Positions 25,901 to 37,720 are shown, counted from the first letter of the stretch. The stretch: 64,000 nt of DNA from Enoplolaimus lenunculus (GCA_030248215.1 JASANG010002126.1:1-64000), one strand, 5' to 3'. Notes: generated by a model from the letters alone, not told the origin. Numbers and translations: made by a program.

Positions 25901-27146
25901 GTCCCACGAAAACCTAAAAAAATAATTGATATATATGATACATATATCATCCAGGTTAAACTAGCCGCACGGTAGTCAGTGTTTTAATTTCAAACTGTAC
26001 ATACCAGGGTGATACCGGATATCCTGTTCCGGTTTAATATTCGACAAAAATTGATATCCGTATCCGGTTCCGGTATAAACCTACGTACCGGATACCGGAT
26101 ATTTACGGTTGTGATGCCAAATTGGCGCATGCAAATTTTACTACGGTGCTATAACATCTAGCCTTCCCATGAGCCGGTAAATGCAGTGGCTGCATTCCTA
26201 TATTTCATTATAACTGTGTATAACCTTGTTCACGTTTCCTGTTTGCACGGACCCAACTCTGAAACACGCAATTTTCTTAAGACCTCAATGCTAAATCTAT
26301 TTCGAGTTTACGGCTTAGCAAAATTGTTGTTATATAATTGTTATAATATTTCACCGGGCAAAATTTGGCTCTTAAATAAACAAACATTGTAATTTTGCGA
26401 CAGAAGACATTGAACAAAATTGTTGAAAACAAGGCTAATACATATACGTACGGTAGTATTTCTTTGCAACAGAAGTAACTTACAATGGTTTTCCAGTTTT
26501 AGCAATGTATCCAAGATAATCATCTAAGATGGTTGGAAACAACTTGCTTGATGAGGAGAAATCTTAAAAATAAAGCAATCGTCAAGCTTGGTTTTGGTAC
26601 AATCATTAATCAGATATTAAGTTATCCGACACCATACCGGATAATGACTTATCCCGTAACCGGATGGTAACTAATACAGCGTCTACAATTAATCATTGTT
26701 GGGAGTACATACGCGGGCTGCTCAAAAGCTTGGTTACTTAAATTAAAATTATAATCCAAAGTTAAGCAGTACCATATAGAGCCCTTCACGAGAATTTGGC
26801 TGCGGATCCGTAGGGTTTGAAGTCACGATGCACGAATTACCGTTCCGCTGCTTAACCACTGAACTACGCAGCCATGCAAACTTTTCGCTACAATGGCTCT
26901 ATATACCGTCAGTTTGGTACTACAAGGTACGTATATGAATACGCCGCTAAAGAAACCGTCTGAGCTGGAAGTCTCGCTTACAGTTCCCAACCCCAAGACT
27001 TGTCCGGCTTTGGAGATGCAACCTTAAGCTGAATCAGCACATGATTGCCCAGTAAATAGAGTTCAACCGAACATACATACGTAAAAATTATGTCCTAAGA
27101 ACGTACTTTTTACGGCATCTTGATAGGTTTCCAGAAAGTTGACCAT
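19983..27146 (-). CDS. PPP4R2: PPP4R2, protein phosphatase 4 regulatory subunit 2 (9 exons, 1032 aa)
   Basis: Exons, 5' to 3' on the minus strand: 27146-27107, 26562-26484, 25913-25743, 25261-25168, 24853-24813, 24478-24354, 24158-24034, 23304-22239, 21340-19983. All phases agree and give 1032 aa. PPP4R2 is a core regulatory subunit of the PP4 complex (PP4C-R2-R3), acting in DNA repair, centrosome and RNP functions. The N-terminal 140 residues follow the human protein: [14 protein letters not shown] (human LDQFLCHVAKTGE), [20 protein letters not shown] (human [12 protein letters not shown]), [11 protein letters not shown] (human GTDKFLRGVEK), [10 protein letters not shown] (human NVMVVSCVYP). 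A basic patch PRKRAKLD (about 333-340) matches the position and style of the human KRLRFD nuclear-localisation region. Residues 226-1032 are a long Ser/Asp/Glu/Asn-rich disordered tail; the human protein is only about 417 aa. The start at MVNFLETYQ aligns with human MDVERLQEA. Confidence 0.92.
21388..21753. mobile_element. hAT-like MITE, CAGGGATG family, in PPP4R2 intron 8
   Basis: Starts CAGGGATGCGCGGTGTCGG and ends with the inverted GGGACCGCGCATCTCTA. It is flanked by TCAAACAG (21380-21387) and TCAAGCAG (21754-21761), a 7-of-8 target-site duplication typical of hAT elements. The interior has inverted CCGAGACC-type blocks and no transposase. Confidence 0.75.
23440..23930. repeat. Truncated copy of the GGTCTCGG MITE family in PPP4R2 intron 7
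   Basis: Contains repeated GAGACCGAGACC units, TTTGGTCTCGGTCTCGGTCA and an interior like 21460-21700 (AATGTTTTTTCGTAC, AATACAACTGACG-like blocks, AAAACGGGAATTTGT). A direct repeat of TATTGTGAACGTTGAGCAGA occurs at about 23747 and 23773. No terminal CAGGG motif at the right end. Confidence 0.55.
25995..26115. repeat. CAGGGTGATACCGGATATCC element fragment in PPP4R2 intron 2
   Basis: Starts CAGGGTGATACCGGATATCC and holds several CCGGTATCCGG-type repeats, then ACCGGATATTTACGGTTGTG. The same series occurs around 30188-30620, where another MITE has inserted into it. Confidence 0.5.
26798..26873 (-). tRNA. tRNA-like sequence with a perfect acceptor stem, degenerate body
   Basis: On the minus strand GGCTGCG at the start and CGCAGCC at the end form a perfect 7-bp acceptor stem. 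GTAGTTCAGTGGTTAAGC is a good A-box and D arm. The B-box region (GACTTCAAACCC) and anticodon arm are degenerate. It lies in PPP4R2 intron 1, flanked by ACCATATAGAG / CTCTATAT inverted sequence. Probably a tRNA pseudogene or SINE head. Confidence 0.4.
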
Positions 27147-27433
27147 GACAATATTAAGTGTAATGTATATATACAATAAGTTTAACTTTTGCTACAACAG
27201 ATTGAAGAATTTAATAAACACAATTTTAGCGAAGACTTTCAATAAAGATATTTGGGCCGTCCTTAAATTTGTTCTCTATTCTTTCACCAAAGGCTTCTCG
27301 TTGTCAAAATTCGAAAAAATTTCATTGAACATAAAACATTAAAAGAACATTCGAGGAAAGCCAAAAACAACTTTAAAATAAAAATTTACATTAGAATTTT
27401 ATGCCAGAATTGCGTTGCGTTCTCATGTTCTTT

Positions 27434-27503
27434 GGTCGTGAGGTTGGCGCCACCCCGTTGTTGGCGCGAGCGAAAGGTCCGAGGTTCGATTCCCAACGTG
27501 ACC
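27434..27503 (+). tRNA. tRNA-like sequence, probably pseudogene or SINE head
   Basis: Seventy nt with acceptor GGTCGTG / CGTGACC (7 pairs, two of them G-T) and a B-box-like GAGGTTCGATTCCC. The T stem and D arm pair poorly, so an active tRNA is unlikely. Confidence 0.35.
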
Positions 27504-28739
27504 ATGTTTCCCAGAAATTAAGAGAAAAAACCATGTATATTCGCAGTACTTCGAGGAAAAGGGATGTCCCGACACGACCGTACATTTCACAGAATTTTCC
27601 TAATTCTTAGGGAATTCCGTAAACTAAAGCCTTTCATAGTTGCCAAACCACTAGCTATGACAGATTTCATATTTACAGTACTCAGTTTTGTTAATAACCA
27701 TACCTGAATTCATTACCAAAAAGTATTGAAACAAGCAAACTTGGTGCAAAAGCCTTTTTAACAGTCTTTCGCTCTGTTTGTTGGTTATTGATCACTGCAT
27801 CCCTCAGCGTTTCAGTAGTTCCTTGCGGCAAAACTTTTCAAGAAATTTCTGCCGATGTACATACGACAGCCAACCAAACTAATCGTGAAACAAGGCATTT
27901 GCCTGAATGGCAAATATATGGTCTCCGCGAGTCAAACAAAGCAATGAAAAGTTTGAATTGACTTTTTCTCTAAACATCAAATTCAGAAAAATTTAATACA
28001 TATGCAGAAGGGAAAGATAGATTTTTTAGATCTTGCAAGCCGGCGTTTACTGAAGATTGAACATTTGACAATATTTGCATATTTGGGCTTCTCGTGAGCC
28101 TAAAATTCTTCTGTGCACAAATGTAGATTTTAGAAAAGTTCATTTGCTGATGTCCTAAGGCCCTCGTTAATACCGACTAAAATTTGCAATGTTTACATAG
28201 TTCAAATAACCTTTGCCGGTCAAAAATCGTTTTGTATATTAGCCTTCCAGCAAAAATCAGTATAATATAAAGTGCTGAATGTTCTACCAGAAGAACTTAT
28301 GTAGTGAAGCAAAAATAGCATTTTTTTCAAGTTTATATCACAATATCTAGATAGATTTTCAACAAATATATTTCTGTGCTGTCAACTACGTTTTCTTGTT
28401 AAAACCGAAATCCTTTTTGTTCGTGCAAGGAATGCGCATGCGGAGTCGGTTTAGATTACAGTTTTAAAAATGTTTCTTTTGCAGTTTCGGTTTTTCTGAT
28501 TATTCAAATTCACGACTTGGTACCTTTTGCATGCCAAGTGGACATTAATAAAATCGCCCCCCTAAGGTCGCAAAACTGACCATCGGTTTGTCCTGTACTT
28601 AGTGAAGCTAAGATGCTGTTGGGCTGAGTTACCGTAGCAGAGCTGCTAACTGGCTGCACGAATGCCCATGACAGGGCCGCCTCAGCTTGTTACAGTGTAC
28701 GGCTTTTAGCATGCAAATTTACAATATCATCATCAGCAA

Positions 28740-28845
28740 GGCCGAAACTAGTCTTAAGCTCATTCTAGACTTGACCTTAGGCATAGGTTTAGGAATATGC
28801 TTATTCTATGTAGCGGCCCCGGCCTATACATTGGTTCATCACATA
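28740..28845. repeat. Diverged TTAGGC-type MITE fragment
   Basis: Shows ACTAGTCTTAAGCTCATTCT, CTTAGGCATAGGTTTAGGAA, TATGCTTATTCTATGTAGCG and GGCCCCGGCC in the family's order. Confidence 0.45.
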
Positions 28846-30187
28846 AAAACCGGTCCAAATTAATGCCTATTATTTTCAAGGTTTTAACCAATTTTGATAG
28901 ATCATAAAAGCTACCAGCATAACATTTTAACTGTGAAAGTTACGCCCTGAAAAGGCATAGGAAAGGTGTATATTTGTTAAAAATTTTTGCTTAGAATTCG
29001 TTATAAAACTTTTAAAAACGTTCTCATTTACTTACAAGACATATTTCTTGCAAGATTGTCGCTAGCGACATAAGAGTCACCGCCCGACGGCGGTAACAAA
29101 AAGTGTGTAAAATTTCAAACAGCATCCTGTTTGAATTTTCGGTTCGTGAAAACTTTTTTCCCGTTTTCCCTTGATTCAGTGCAGGAATTATTTACCAAGG
29201 TTTTCCTTTCAGAAAAAAGTTTCACCGAACCGAACCAAAGAAATCATGGTTAAATGTTTTACCGAACCAAAACAATGCAAAACTCGAAAGAAATATTACT
29301 GACCTGAACCAAGGCAAAACTTTATGCTGCCGCATATCTTTATTGGGCATGAAGCAGGTGACTCACAATTTTTTGGTTCTAGAACAGTCTGGTAGCAAAA
29401 CATTTCGTGTTAATATTTTACGTATTTGTCGAATTTCAGGGATGTCCTGTTTAAAGCTAATATTTTTGGACAGATTTCGGAACAGTTTCGAAGCCCAGAT
29501 TTTTCCAGAACTGCCGATACCAGTGATGGAGTCAGCGATTTCTGAAAGAGGCTTTGCGGCGCGAGATAAAATAACCATTTTAATAATAGTGACCAGCTTT
29601 ATTAAAAAGTTTGGTTATGATTGTGATCAAAATACCTTAAAGCGAGGTGTCACCTACTGTTTTTGCAGTGGTTGAGAGAGCTACGATGCAGATTTTTCTC
29701 GTAATGCGGAGATAGCTGGGACGGTTTTAATAGTTACTGCAATAATCAAATTTATTAGGGTTTTGGGACTGAATTTGAAAGACGTAGCTAGGTGGAAATT
29801 GTGTAGGGTTTGTGATTGCTCGCGTCGACATGTACTACCAGTGACATCCTAGCCAATCCAGGTAGCACACAAACGCAAAATTTTATAATCCGGTCATCAA
29901 CAAATATTGTAAATTTGTAGGCTTCATATTCCATCGGAGATATATGTACGTATTGTATAATTTAGATTGTTGAATAAAAAGAAGGGGTTGAATTGTGCGC
30001 TTTTTTACGATTTTATTTATTCTGTGTTAATAATACAGTTAGTTAACACCCATGTCCGGGTATTCCGGTTATTTCGGGTATTTTGACCGGCAGATTCTTA
30101 GTCTAGCAAGCTACCACTGAGCCATGCCGCCTCACGCTGACCTGCTGAGTTTCTACGTTTTTAAGGTAAATGTATGCATGTGCCTAA

Positions 30188-30620
30188 CTGGGTGCGGCCG
30201 GATATTCGGTTGCGGTTTAATAACGGCTAAAAACTGATATCCGTATTCGTTTCGGTATCCGGTATAAGCCAGAGTGCAACCGGAAATACAGTTTACCGGA
30301 AACGGAACCGGAACCGGAATTTCTAAAATTACCGGAACAGGAACCGGCATGTGAAAAATACGTGCTGCCGAAAAAATTATATATTATTGGTGAAATAACT
30401 TTAGTTGAGGATAGGTTGTGTTTAGATTTTCATTATCCACTGAAGTGAAATTTATCTTCGATCTCGATAGTTTATTTTCGTAGAAAATTAAAAACGATGA
30501 AATTTAGCACTACCAGAATTTTTAATTCAGGTAAAAGTTTACCGGAACCGGAAGGTGAACAAATGCCTGGTTGTACCTGGTATAACCCTGGCGGATATTT
30601 ACGGTTTTGGTGCCGAATTT
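30188..30620. mobile_element. CCGGATATCC element split by a younger MITE insertion
   Basis: The outer element matches 25995-26115: GGCCGGATATTCGGTTGCGG, TGATATCCGTATTCG and GGTATCCGGTATAA on the left, then GGCGGATATTTACGGTTTTG on the right. It is interrupted at 30270-30579 by a different hAT-like MITE. Confidence 0.6.
30270..30579. mobile_element. hAT-like MITE, CAGGG superfamily, nested
   Basis: Starts CAGAGTGCAACCGGAAATAC and ends with GGTTGTACCTG. The flanks GTATAAGC (30262-30269) and GTATAACC (30580-30587) form a 7-of-8 target-site duplication. The host sequence on both sides is the GGATATCCG repeat, so this is an insertion of one MITE into another. Confidence 0.75.
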
Positions 30621-32224
30621 CATAAAACTGCTTTTTCAACTGATTTCAACTGAATGATTTTAACATCTTGTTGCGATTAGATTTCTTTGCAAGCCAAGAA
30701 GTTCATGTTTCCATACATGTCAATGTCAGCTACTTTTAACTTATGTTTGTTGGTTAACCTTGTAAATAAATGATTGTGGTTTTTGAAAGGTGAACCTAAA
30801 TTTGTGAATGCCGAGGGAGGTCCATAATGACAATTTAGCGCTGCGACAGGAACACTTACCTTTGATGTCAATGAAAGGACAAGAGGTTCAACTTAAGTAC
30901 GCAGGTAATAGGTGAGGGCACTGAATATATACGTATATAGAATTGTAAATTTATACATACATATATATATATTTTTGCAGGAACTGAAACAGGAACAGTT
31001 TGGATATATAAATATTGTTGCACCGTAAACACTGGGAGAGATCTGAACACTTGGAAAGATCTGAGGTGCCTGACTCTGACTTTCTCATTCAGGTCAAGGA
31101 GACATTGTGGGTTACATAACGCATAAGTCCCTCAGTGTATTTTGGAACCGGTCAGACAGAAACTAGACAGATCAACCGTAAAAACCCGAGAGAATGGCTT
31201 TAAAGCTAACTTGAGAGACGTGAGATGCGCTATGTATAAGGTATACCTCTTCAGAAACTTCAGGATTCGTCATTTGTGAATTCTGTGTATGAATATTTTT
31301 TGCTCAGGCCTTGAAACCTCAATTTTTAGCCCACGGACCCGCGCCGGAGCTTCAACTTTGAGAAATTTCGGTTTGGGATCTAACTTTGAAAAATTCTGGG
31401 TCAGGTTCCGGGTTTTGGATTTGCGGAATTCCGAGTCTGGGTATTTGTTTCTAAATGTTGCAACTCTACTATATAGTAATGCAATAATTGTGCAGTCCAC
31501 TGAACAATGAGCGATCACTGAGTATATAAGTGTGGATAGAAGGCGTCAGGAAGTTCAAATGCTTGCGCAGATTTTAGTAGACTCACACCACAAATCCTAC
31601 AGTGAACACCTTACCACTACGTTGTGGCTTTGCAGTCTGGCTGTCTTGTTACTTGTCTTGTTGCATTCATCATCGACTACATATATATATGGTGACACGT
31701 ATAATACTACCGAACATAATTTTTGCATCGAAATCGTAACAATTTTGAATCGGAATTTTAACCAGAATCACGTAATCGTAATTCAGTTTGCACCCTATCT
31801 GATATATACGTATACATACTTTGTGGATTTTAACATTTCGAAAATTTAAAATTTGGATTCGGTATAATCTTGCCTGACGCGCTGCATAATTTATTTTTTA
31901 TGCATGTAAACGTAATTTTAACGCAAATTACTCAAATATGCGTTAAGACTGTGCTAAACTTTACTGTGCCGGACGCCACCGCACGCCGCTATGCCTTGCT
32001 AACAAAAATGTAGGCAAAATCTTTTTGGAGGTGTGCGGCAATTATTAATAAAAATATTATCGTTCCACGCGGCGACGAGCGGCGAGCATATAGCTCAATT
32101 GTTAAGGCTCACGTTTATAGTCATGCAATGTTATAATGCTTCTGGACTACTGGTTTTTAAACACCATGTCCGTATTAAAATTGATATCAATATCGGCAAA
32201 ATTTGTATATATAACTGGCTTCTC

Positions 32225-32290
32225 CACAGCGGGGGGCGGGGGGCCCAGCACTTTTCGAAATTTTCATTTCCCCCCGGCGATTTTTTTCAG
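32225..32290. repeat. G-run / C-run hairpin block
   Basis: GCGGGGGGCGGGGGGCCC is followed within about 30 bp by TTTCCCCCCGGCG, giving a potential hairpin. It stands out sharply from the AT-rich surroundings. Confidence 0.5.
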
Positions 32291-32597
32291 GGCATACAGC
32301 ATTCGAAAGTACCTTGCAGCTGCAAGTTCAACCCGCCTCAGCTTTATGATAAACTGAAGATATGACTAATATACAAAATATATATTAATCACAGTTTCAA
32401 AATATAGATTATCTATATTTTATATAATTGTGCTTCTTTCAACTTCAGGTTAAGTTGTCAGTATATACGTAATATTAGTTAAAATTATTGTTATTAGCGT
32501 TTGCGAGAAATTTTTGTCATGTTGAGCGATGAGTAATCTTAAGTTGAGTTGGAAACACGGTCTAGAATGAAAAAAATGGTCCAAAAAGTCGGTTTGC

Positions 32598-32720
32598 AAA
32601 ATTTTAAGCCTGCCCCCCAGGACCCCCCAGATCATCTGGGGGCCCCCAGGAAAACTGCCCCCAGCAAAATCAGCTGGCCCCCAGGAAACTCCTGCCCCCC
32701 CCAGGAATCGCCCCCCGGCC
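32598..32720 (-). repeat. C-rich block with eight or so G-runs on the minus strand
   Basis: The plus strand has runs of 5-9 C separated by 6-16 bases, each followed by AG, with repeated motif CCCCCAGGAAA and a palindrome CCCCAGATCATCTGGGG. The minus strand therefore has about eight G-runs of five or more, a strong G-quadruplex candidate. Confidence 0.6.
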
Positions 32721-32814
32721 GAAATTTTCAAGCTGTGGAGAAGTTAGTATAATACGTAATTGGCATTTGCAAAAATTTTGGTATCGGCACATTATTGGCG
32801 CTTATTTAGAATAA

Positions 32815-33008
32815 GCGCCCATTTGCAACTATCATCGATTAGTAATAGGTTTTCAAACTCATTTATTACATGGTGTTGTTGAACTCAAAATTGATACAGG
32901 AGTAGTAGAGCAAATCATATGCGAAAAATGTGTGCTGAATTTTGAGCCGCAGCATTCACTGATTTGAAAGTTAACTGGTGATAGGTGCTACGCGCATTTG
33001 TGAATACG
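32815..33008. mobile_element. MITE copy of the 'ATTCTCAAATGCG' palindromic family
   Basis: Shows GATTAGTAATAGGTTTTCAA, GTGTGCTGAATTTTGAGC and TAACTGGTGATAGGTGCTAC followed by GCGCATTTGTGAATACGG, in the order seen at 50371-50593. Confidence 0.5.
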
Positions 33009-33092
33009 GTTCAAAATGTCGTTTTCCGTATAATTTAACATCTTTTGTCATAGTTTGTTAGTTAACACAGTTTAGTGTGTTTGTTGCAGTAC

Positions 33093-33183
33093 TCTGTATT
33101 CTGAGCTATTTCTTTACGCAATTCATTGCTCGTTGTCCGTTCTACCTGCTCCAGCTTCGAGTAAACAATGCACGGCATACAGG
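33093..33183 (+). other. Candidate noncoding 5' exon (possibly Src)
   Basis: A TTTGTTGCAG acceptor-like sequence precedes this segment, and CATACAG|GTGAGT, a strong donor, follows it. No coding match. It lies upstream of Src on the same strand, so a 5' UTR exon is possible, but splice-like signals alone are weak proof. Confidence 0.15.
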
Positions 33184-33718
33184 TGAGTCTGTGGTATTCG
33201 ATATTAAATTGATTTGTTTTATTTCTTTTTTCATTTTTAGTTTTCTTTTTATTTTGTCATTATTGCGAAAATAAAGTGGAATTGCGAATGGAATATTTAC
33301 GCATATGATGTATGCTATGGGACGGTTGGAAATATATGTTGCAGTTTTCGTGTATATATGCGTGCGTTATACGTGTATATATACGTACATGTGTGCTCAT
33401 ATCGTTGTGTATACAACAGGGGGCTCGGGAATATATTCCTCGCCGAAATTTCTTGGAAGAAAGAAGAAAATGAAACATTTTCACATGCTGTAAAGTAAAT
33501 CTGGTAGAGTAGAAATAATATTAGATGTCATAATTGGTTCGAAATACAGTTATGGCTACACATCCTAGCTTAATATTTTGAATATAATGCTGTATTGGTT
33601 TCTTATGTATCTCTTGTCCACTTGCTCGCTGTGGATTTTTGCTTTATTATTGTTGTTTTTTTATTTTTATGTGAATGTCGTGGTTTTGTTTTTCGTTTCA
33701 TCTGTCGTTGCTGTGGTT

Positions 33719-33779
33719 GATGTTGTTGTTGATGATGATGTTGTTGTTGTTGTTGTTGTGGTGGTGGTGGTGGTTGTAT
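33719..33779. repeat. (GTT)n/(GAT)n/(GTG)n microsatellite
   Basis: Runs of GTTGTTGTTG, GATGATGATG and GTGGTGGTGG. ORFs rich in Val/Leu/Cys/Trp over it are repeat translations. Confidence 0.85.
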
Positions 33780-35073
33780 GGTTGTTGTTGTTTCTCTTTC
33801 TCATTCGCTTTCTTGGCGTACTCTCTGTTGCTGTATTCTAAATATCTTGTTTTCTTTGCTTTTGAAATTTACGCTTTCAGTGGAAAGTTACACTTGTTTT
33901 AAATAAATAAATAAATATATAGATCAGTGTTAAAAATAATGCTGTATCGGTACGTACATGAATAATGTTATTTTTGGCTGAGGTGACAGTTTTGATGGCA
34001 TTTGCTCAATTGTGATGGTCAGTCAGCGGTGCGGTGTTGTATGAACGACATAGTGAGTTGTGTATTAATATTATTTCTTAATATTTTCTTAGGCTTTGGT
34101 AATTGCTTAGACAAAAGTTTAGGCTTAGGCTTGCGTGAATGCGAGGGGTTTGTGGCAGTTTTTACTGGCGTATCTTTTTGTTTAGGTAAAGCGATATTTT
34201 TATATTCAACTGTAATTAGCGTCTCAAAGTAAATTTAGATTAGGTTCGACCTAACGAGTCGTTTGTTGCCAGTTTTAGTCGAAAAAAGATTTTTAGTAAG
34301 CGAAAAATATTTTGCTAATTTTGTTGGTACATTTGGTTTTGAAACGCCAGATGAGCTGAAAACCATACTTACTGATACCGAAATTGGGAAAATGATGTTT
34401 TTTCATTTTTCCGATCGAAATGGAAAAATGGTCAAAAATGAGTTTTTACGGCAATTTTTTCGGCGTTCGTCCCTGGTACGTAAACGCTCACTGAAACTTA
34501 AGCCTAAACCTGTGGGCAAGTGTACCAGGAGGCTACAGTTGAATCCTGGCAAGGATTTTCATCTCAACTGTCGCTTTACTAAAGTGGACCGTAAACAAGG
34601 CCGGCAGGTTATACGTTAGGCGGACGGCTGAAGACACAACACTCGGCGAGCGCTGTTTCTGAGCAATCGTAGGTGGGTCGTTTGTTTTAAACCCGGTTAC
34701 AAACAGCCGATAATCCGCTTGGACAGGCGTATGCGGATCTTGTACACTTTCACCCACATTTAAAAGTATGGCTTATGCATCTTAGCAAAATGTTGTGGTA
34801 AAGGCTTAGGTTTAGGAAAGACTATTTTGTACGACACCGCGCGTCACTGGACGTCGCCATTGGCTGCTGCTCAACACTGGGCGATGCCGTCCGCACGTGC
34901 GGTGGCGAGTATAGCGCAGCCCCAAGCTTAAGACTAAATCTAAGCCTGTGGAGGGAAAGTATACAGGAGTGGAGTATGGGATTGGACACATATTGTGTGT
35001 GACCTTGAAAGGTTCGACTAGTTGCATACTCCTGTCTAAAAAGGTGTCATCAGCTCTTGCTATTACCTACCAG

Positions 35074-35464
35074 CAGGGTTCCAACCGTAACTAGATTTGG
35101 TCGGAAGCGGAATCGGAATCAAATTTTCTTGTCGAAATTGGAATCAGAATCGGAATTTAAGTTTTAGTAATACTATCAAAAGTAAGTGTATTACTTTCGT
35201 CGCCATATGCCAGTATGTATTATTGTTTAAATTTTCAGTACAATTAGTTTGTATCTAACGTATGATATTAACAGAGTCTTGCCATTTCTCAGAGTTAGCC
35301 GTAATTATATATACCTTGTAACGAGATCTAGCGTTTTACAAATATTTCAATGAAAACTCGTCACCGAAAAATCGGAATTCCGGCGTCGGAATCAGTCGGA
35401 ATCAGAATCGGAATGCAAATTTTATCGGAATTTTAGCCGGAATCGTAATTCCGGTGGAACTCTG
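35074..35464. mobile_element. hAT-like MITE, CAGGGTTCCAAC variant
   Basis: Starts CAGGGTTCCAACCGTAACTA and ends GGTGGAACTCTG in inverted relation; the interior has CGGAATCGGAATC repeats. The flanks CCTACCAG and TTAACCAG share only ACCAG, so the duplication is uncertain. A fragment of the same type lies at 36005-36085. Confidence 0.6.
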
Positions 35465-36422
35465 TTAACCAGTAACTGGTCTGAAAATAGGTTATTTCCA
35501 GCTTTCTATAGACATTATATATATAATTTCGCTATATTTGTATAGCTTTCAAATTTCTTGCTTACAATTTCATTTTCGACACTTCTTCACAACTGTGTCC
35601 GTTCAATGTTGAGCCTGTGTGAGGTTTATATATTTGAACGGCAGTGCAATTCTCGTGCTGCAAATAGCATTTTGTGTTTTGTTTGTTTTGTTGAAATTAG
35701 TGCATGTACGCACGCTAGTTAGTGTTCGATCTATAGCTAATAATAGTTGTTTAGTGTGCTTTTCAAATCGTCGCTGTAAAGAGATGATTGTCATCATATA
35801 AGTGATTGTGAAGTGAATGTTGGGTTGTGTTCTTGTCTTCCCTGATTGAGAAAGAAATATTTATGCTCAGGCTTTCGTTTGTGATCTTTGGGTGGGTCGA
35901 TCGGCGTCGATGCGTAAATCGGCACTTGGAGTGTCGGCTTTGGCATTGCAAAAAATGTTGCCGATTATTTGTCGATTCGTTTTGCGCTTCACTTAACAGT
36001 GAGTTGGAATCAAGGTTCCAACGTTCACAGGAAACAGGAACTTTGAGCCAATTTTTTCGTCGGAACAGGAACCGGAACCCGGGACAGGAATGTCGGGGGT
36101 GGGTATATCCGGAGGGGTATTGAGACCTTATTGAGCAAGAGATTTGTGTATAATTTGATGAGGATATGCTGGTTTGGTTGTATTTCTCAGTGGTTTAGAG
36201 AGCCACAAGAGTTGCAATTTTACACAGGATTAAATATATTTTAATCAGCGGTGCCACAAAATTATTAACTTTTTAAAAATGACTTTTGGTAAAATTACAA
36301 AATTCGAATCAATATACAATGTCTAGGTCCCAAAGGTCGGTTGATACGTTTTCCAGTTCAAAGATACAGGAACAGCAATATTTACAGTTTGGTGGTAAAT
36401 TATATACGATATACCTACACAT

Positions 36423-36851
36423 CAACAAGGTGCAGCCGGAATTACAATTTACCGGAACCGGAATTTGAAAACATTACCTGAAACGGAACCGGAAAATGAA
36501 AAATACATGCAACCGAAAAATTCATTGTAATTTTCGTTTTTGCAATATTATTGGTGAAATAACCCTTAGTTGGACAGAGAGGTATTCGCGTTAGCTGCAG
36601 TATTTTAGATTTTCATAATCCACGGAAACGAAATCTACTTTCGATGGTTTATTTTCGGCGATTGTGAAGGTTTGCATACTACGTATATATACTAAAGAAA
36701 TCTATTAAGTTTTTATTGTCATTTCTAGTAAAACATCTTAATTTCCAGGGACAAAATTTTAATACCGGAGTTGTTAATTGTGGTAAAAATTTACCGGGAC
36801 CGGAACCGGAAAGTGAACAAAAGCCGGAACCGGAATTCCGGTTGCACCTTG
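36423..36851. mobile_element. hAT-like MITE, CAGGG superfamily, perfect 8-bp duplication
   Basis: CAAGGTGCAGCCGGAATT at the left and AATTCCGGTTGCACCTTG at the right are inverted ends; the left end carries three extra bases (CAA). CTACACAT occurs exactly at 36415-36422 and 36852-36859, an 8-of-8 target-site duplication, so this copy is young. No coding content. Confidence 0.85.
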
Positions 36852-37423
36852 CTACACATATTAAGTTGTCGAAGTAAGAACCGCATGGTTATGAAATGTT
36901 TGCTCTCGAACGTTGATTTTGATATGTTGATTGTTCGCCAGCGAAGCGAGCTTCAAAATTTCGGTGTTTCTCTGTAAGTTTCATTCTAGGCTTGTTTTCG
37001 GGAGCAGGGTGGTTTGAGTCAGAGACATCCCCCTGCGTACGACAATATACAACGCATGTTTGTTTGTGTTGTGGTGATATCAAAATTTTTGCCATACGTA
37101 TGATAAACAGTCGTTATATCTGATATATTATACATCATTTTATAGTATGAACACGAAGATTTAAACCGTAATAATTGTAAACGGTTATAATTCTACGGGA
37201 ACTGTTCATTTCAATTATTTTTTCAAACACAAACGCAAAAGACATCGCAGTTTGATGGTCAAACGCATTGATATACGGCAGCAAGTGAAATTGAATGCAT
37301 TCAACTCATTGGCAAAAAGGTACCAGCAAGACGTAGAATCGGCAGTTTTTTCGCAGTGTCGATTACGATAAAAGTGACGATTATTGCCGATGTCGATTAA
37401 CCAACACATCGCTAACGTGTATA

Positions 37424-37720
37424 TGTCGTAGACAAATCTGCTATTCTGGCCAATTACCAATTAGCCTAGGCCAATCTGCTATTGGAAGCAAATACGAGTT
37501 TGGTATACGCCAAAAATAGCGATTGTGAGATGTCGCAAAACAACAGTGATGTAAGACCAACGCTGATTGGTTAACAGTATTGTGTCTATCCAAATGATCA
37601 AATCTGATTGATCAATAAGTTCAATAGCAGTTTAGCCCATACAAAACTGCGATTACATAAAATAGCAGATTGGTCTAAGCCAATTAGCAATTAGCCTGAA
37701 TAGCAGTTTGGCCTACGACA
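37424..37720. mobile_element. MITE with TGTCGTAG ends and TA-type target
   Basis: TGTCGTAGACAAATCTGCTA at the left returns inverted as TAGCAGTTTGGCCTACGACA at the right; the inverted match runs over about 55 bp with some differences. Both sides abut TATA, consistent with a TA target as in Tc1/mariner-type elements. The interior repeats AATAGCAGATTGG-like words. Confidence 0.6.

Noticed and set aside
30095-30140. tRNA gene on the minus strand (GCATGGCTCAGTGGTAGC)
   Set aside because: Only the 5' half resembles a tRNA; there is no T arm.
32080-32170. tRNA gene on the plus strand (ATAGCTCAATTGTTAAGGC, then GGTTTTTAAACACC)
   Set aside because: Only a loose A-box and a poor B-box; no acceptor pairing. 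At best an old SINE fragment.
34263-34619. 118-aa plus-strand ORF beginning MLPVLVEKRF
   Set aside because: No recognisable domain; it runs through scattered repeat words (TTAAGCCTAAACC) and is of a length expected by chance.
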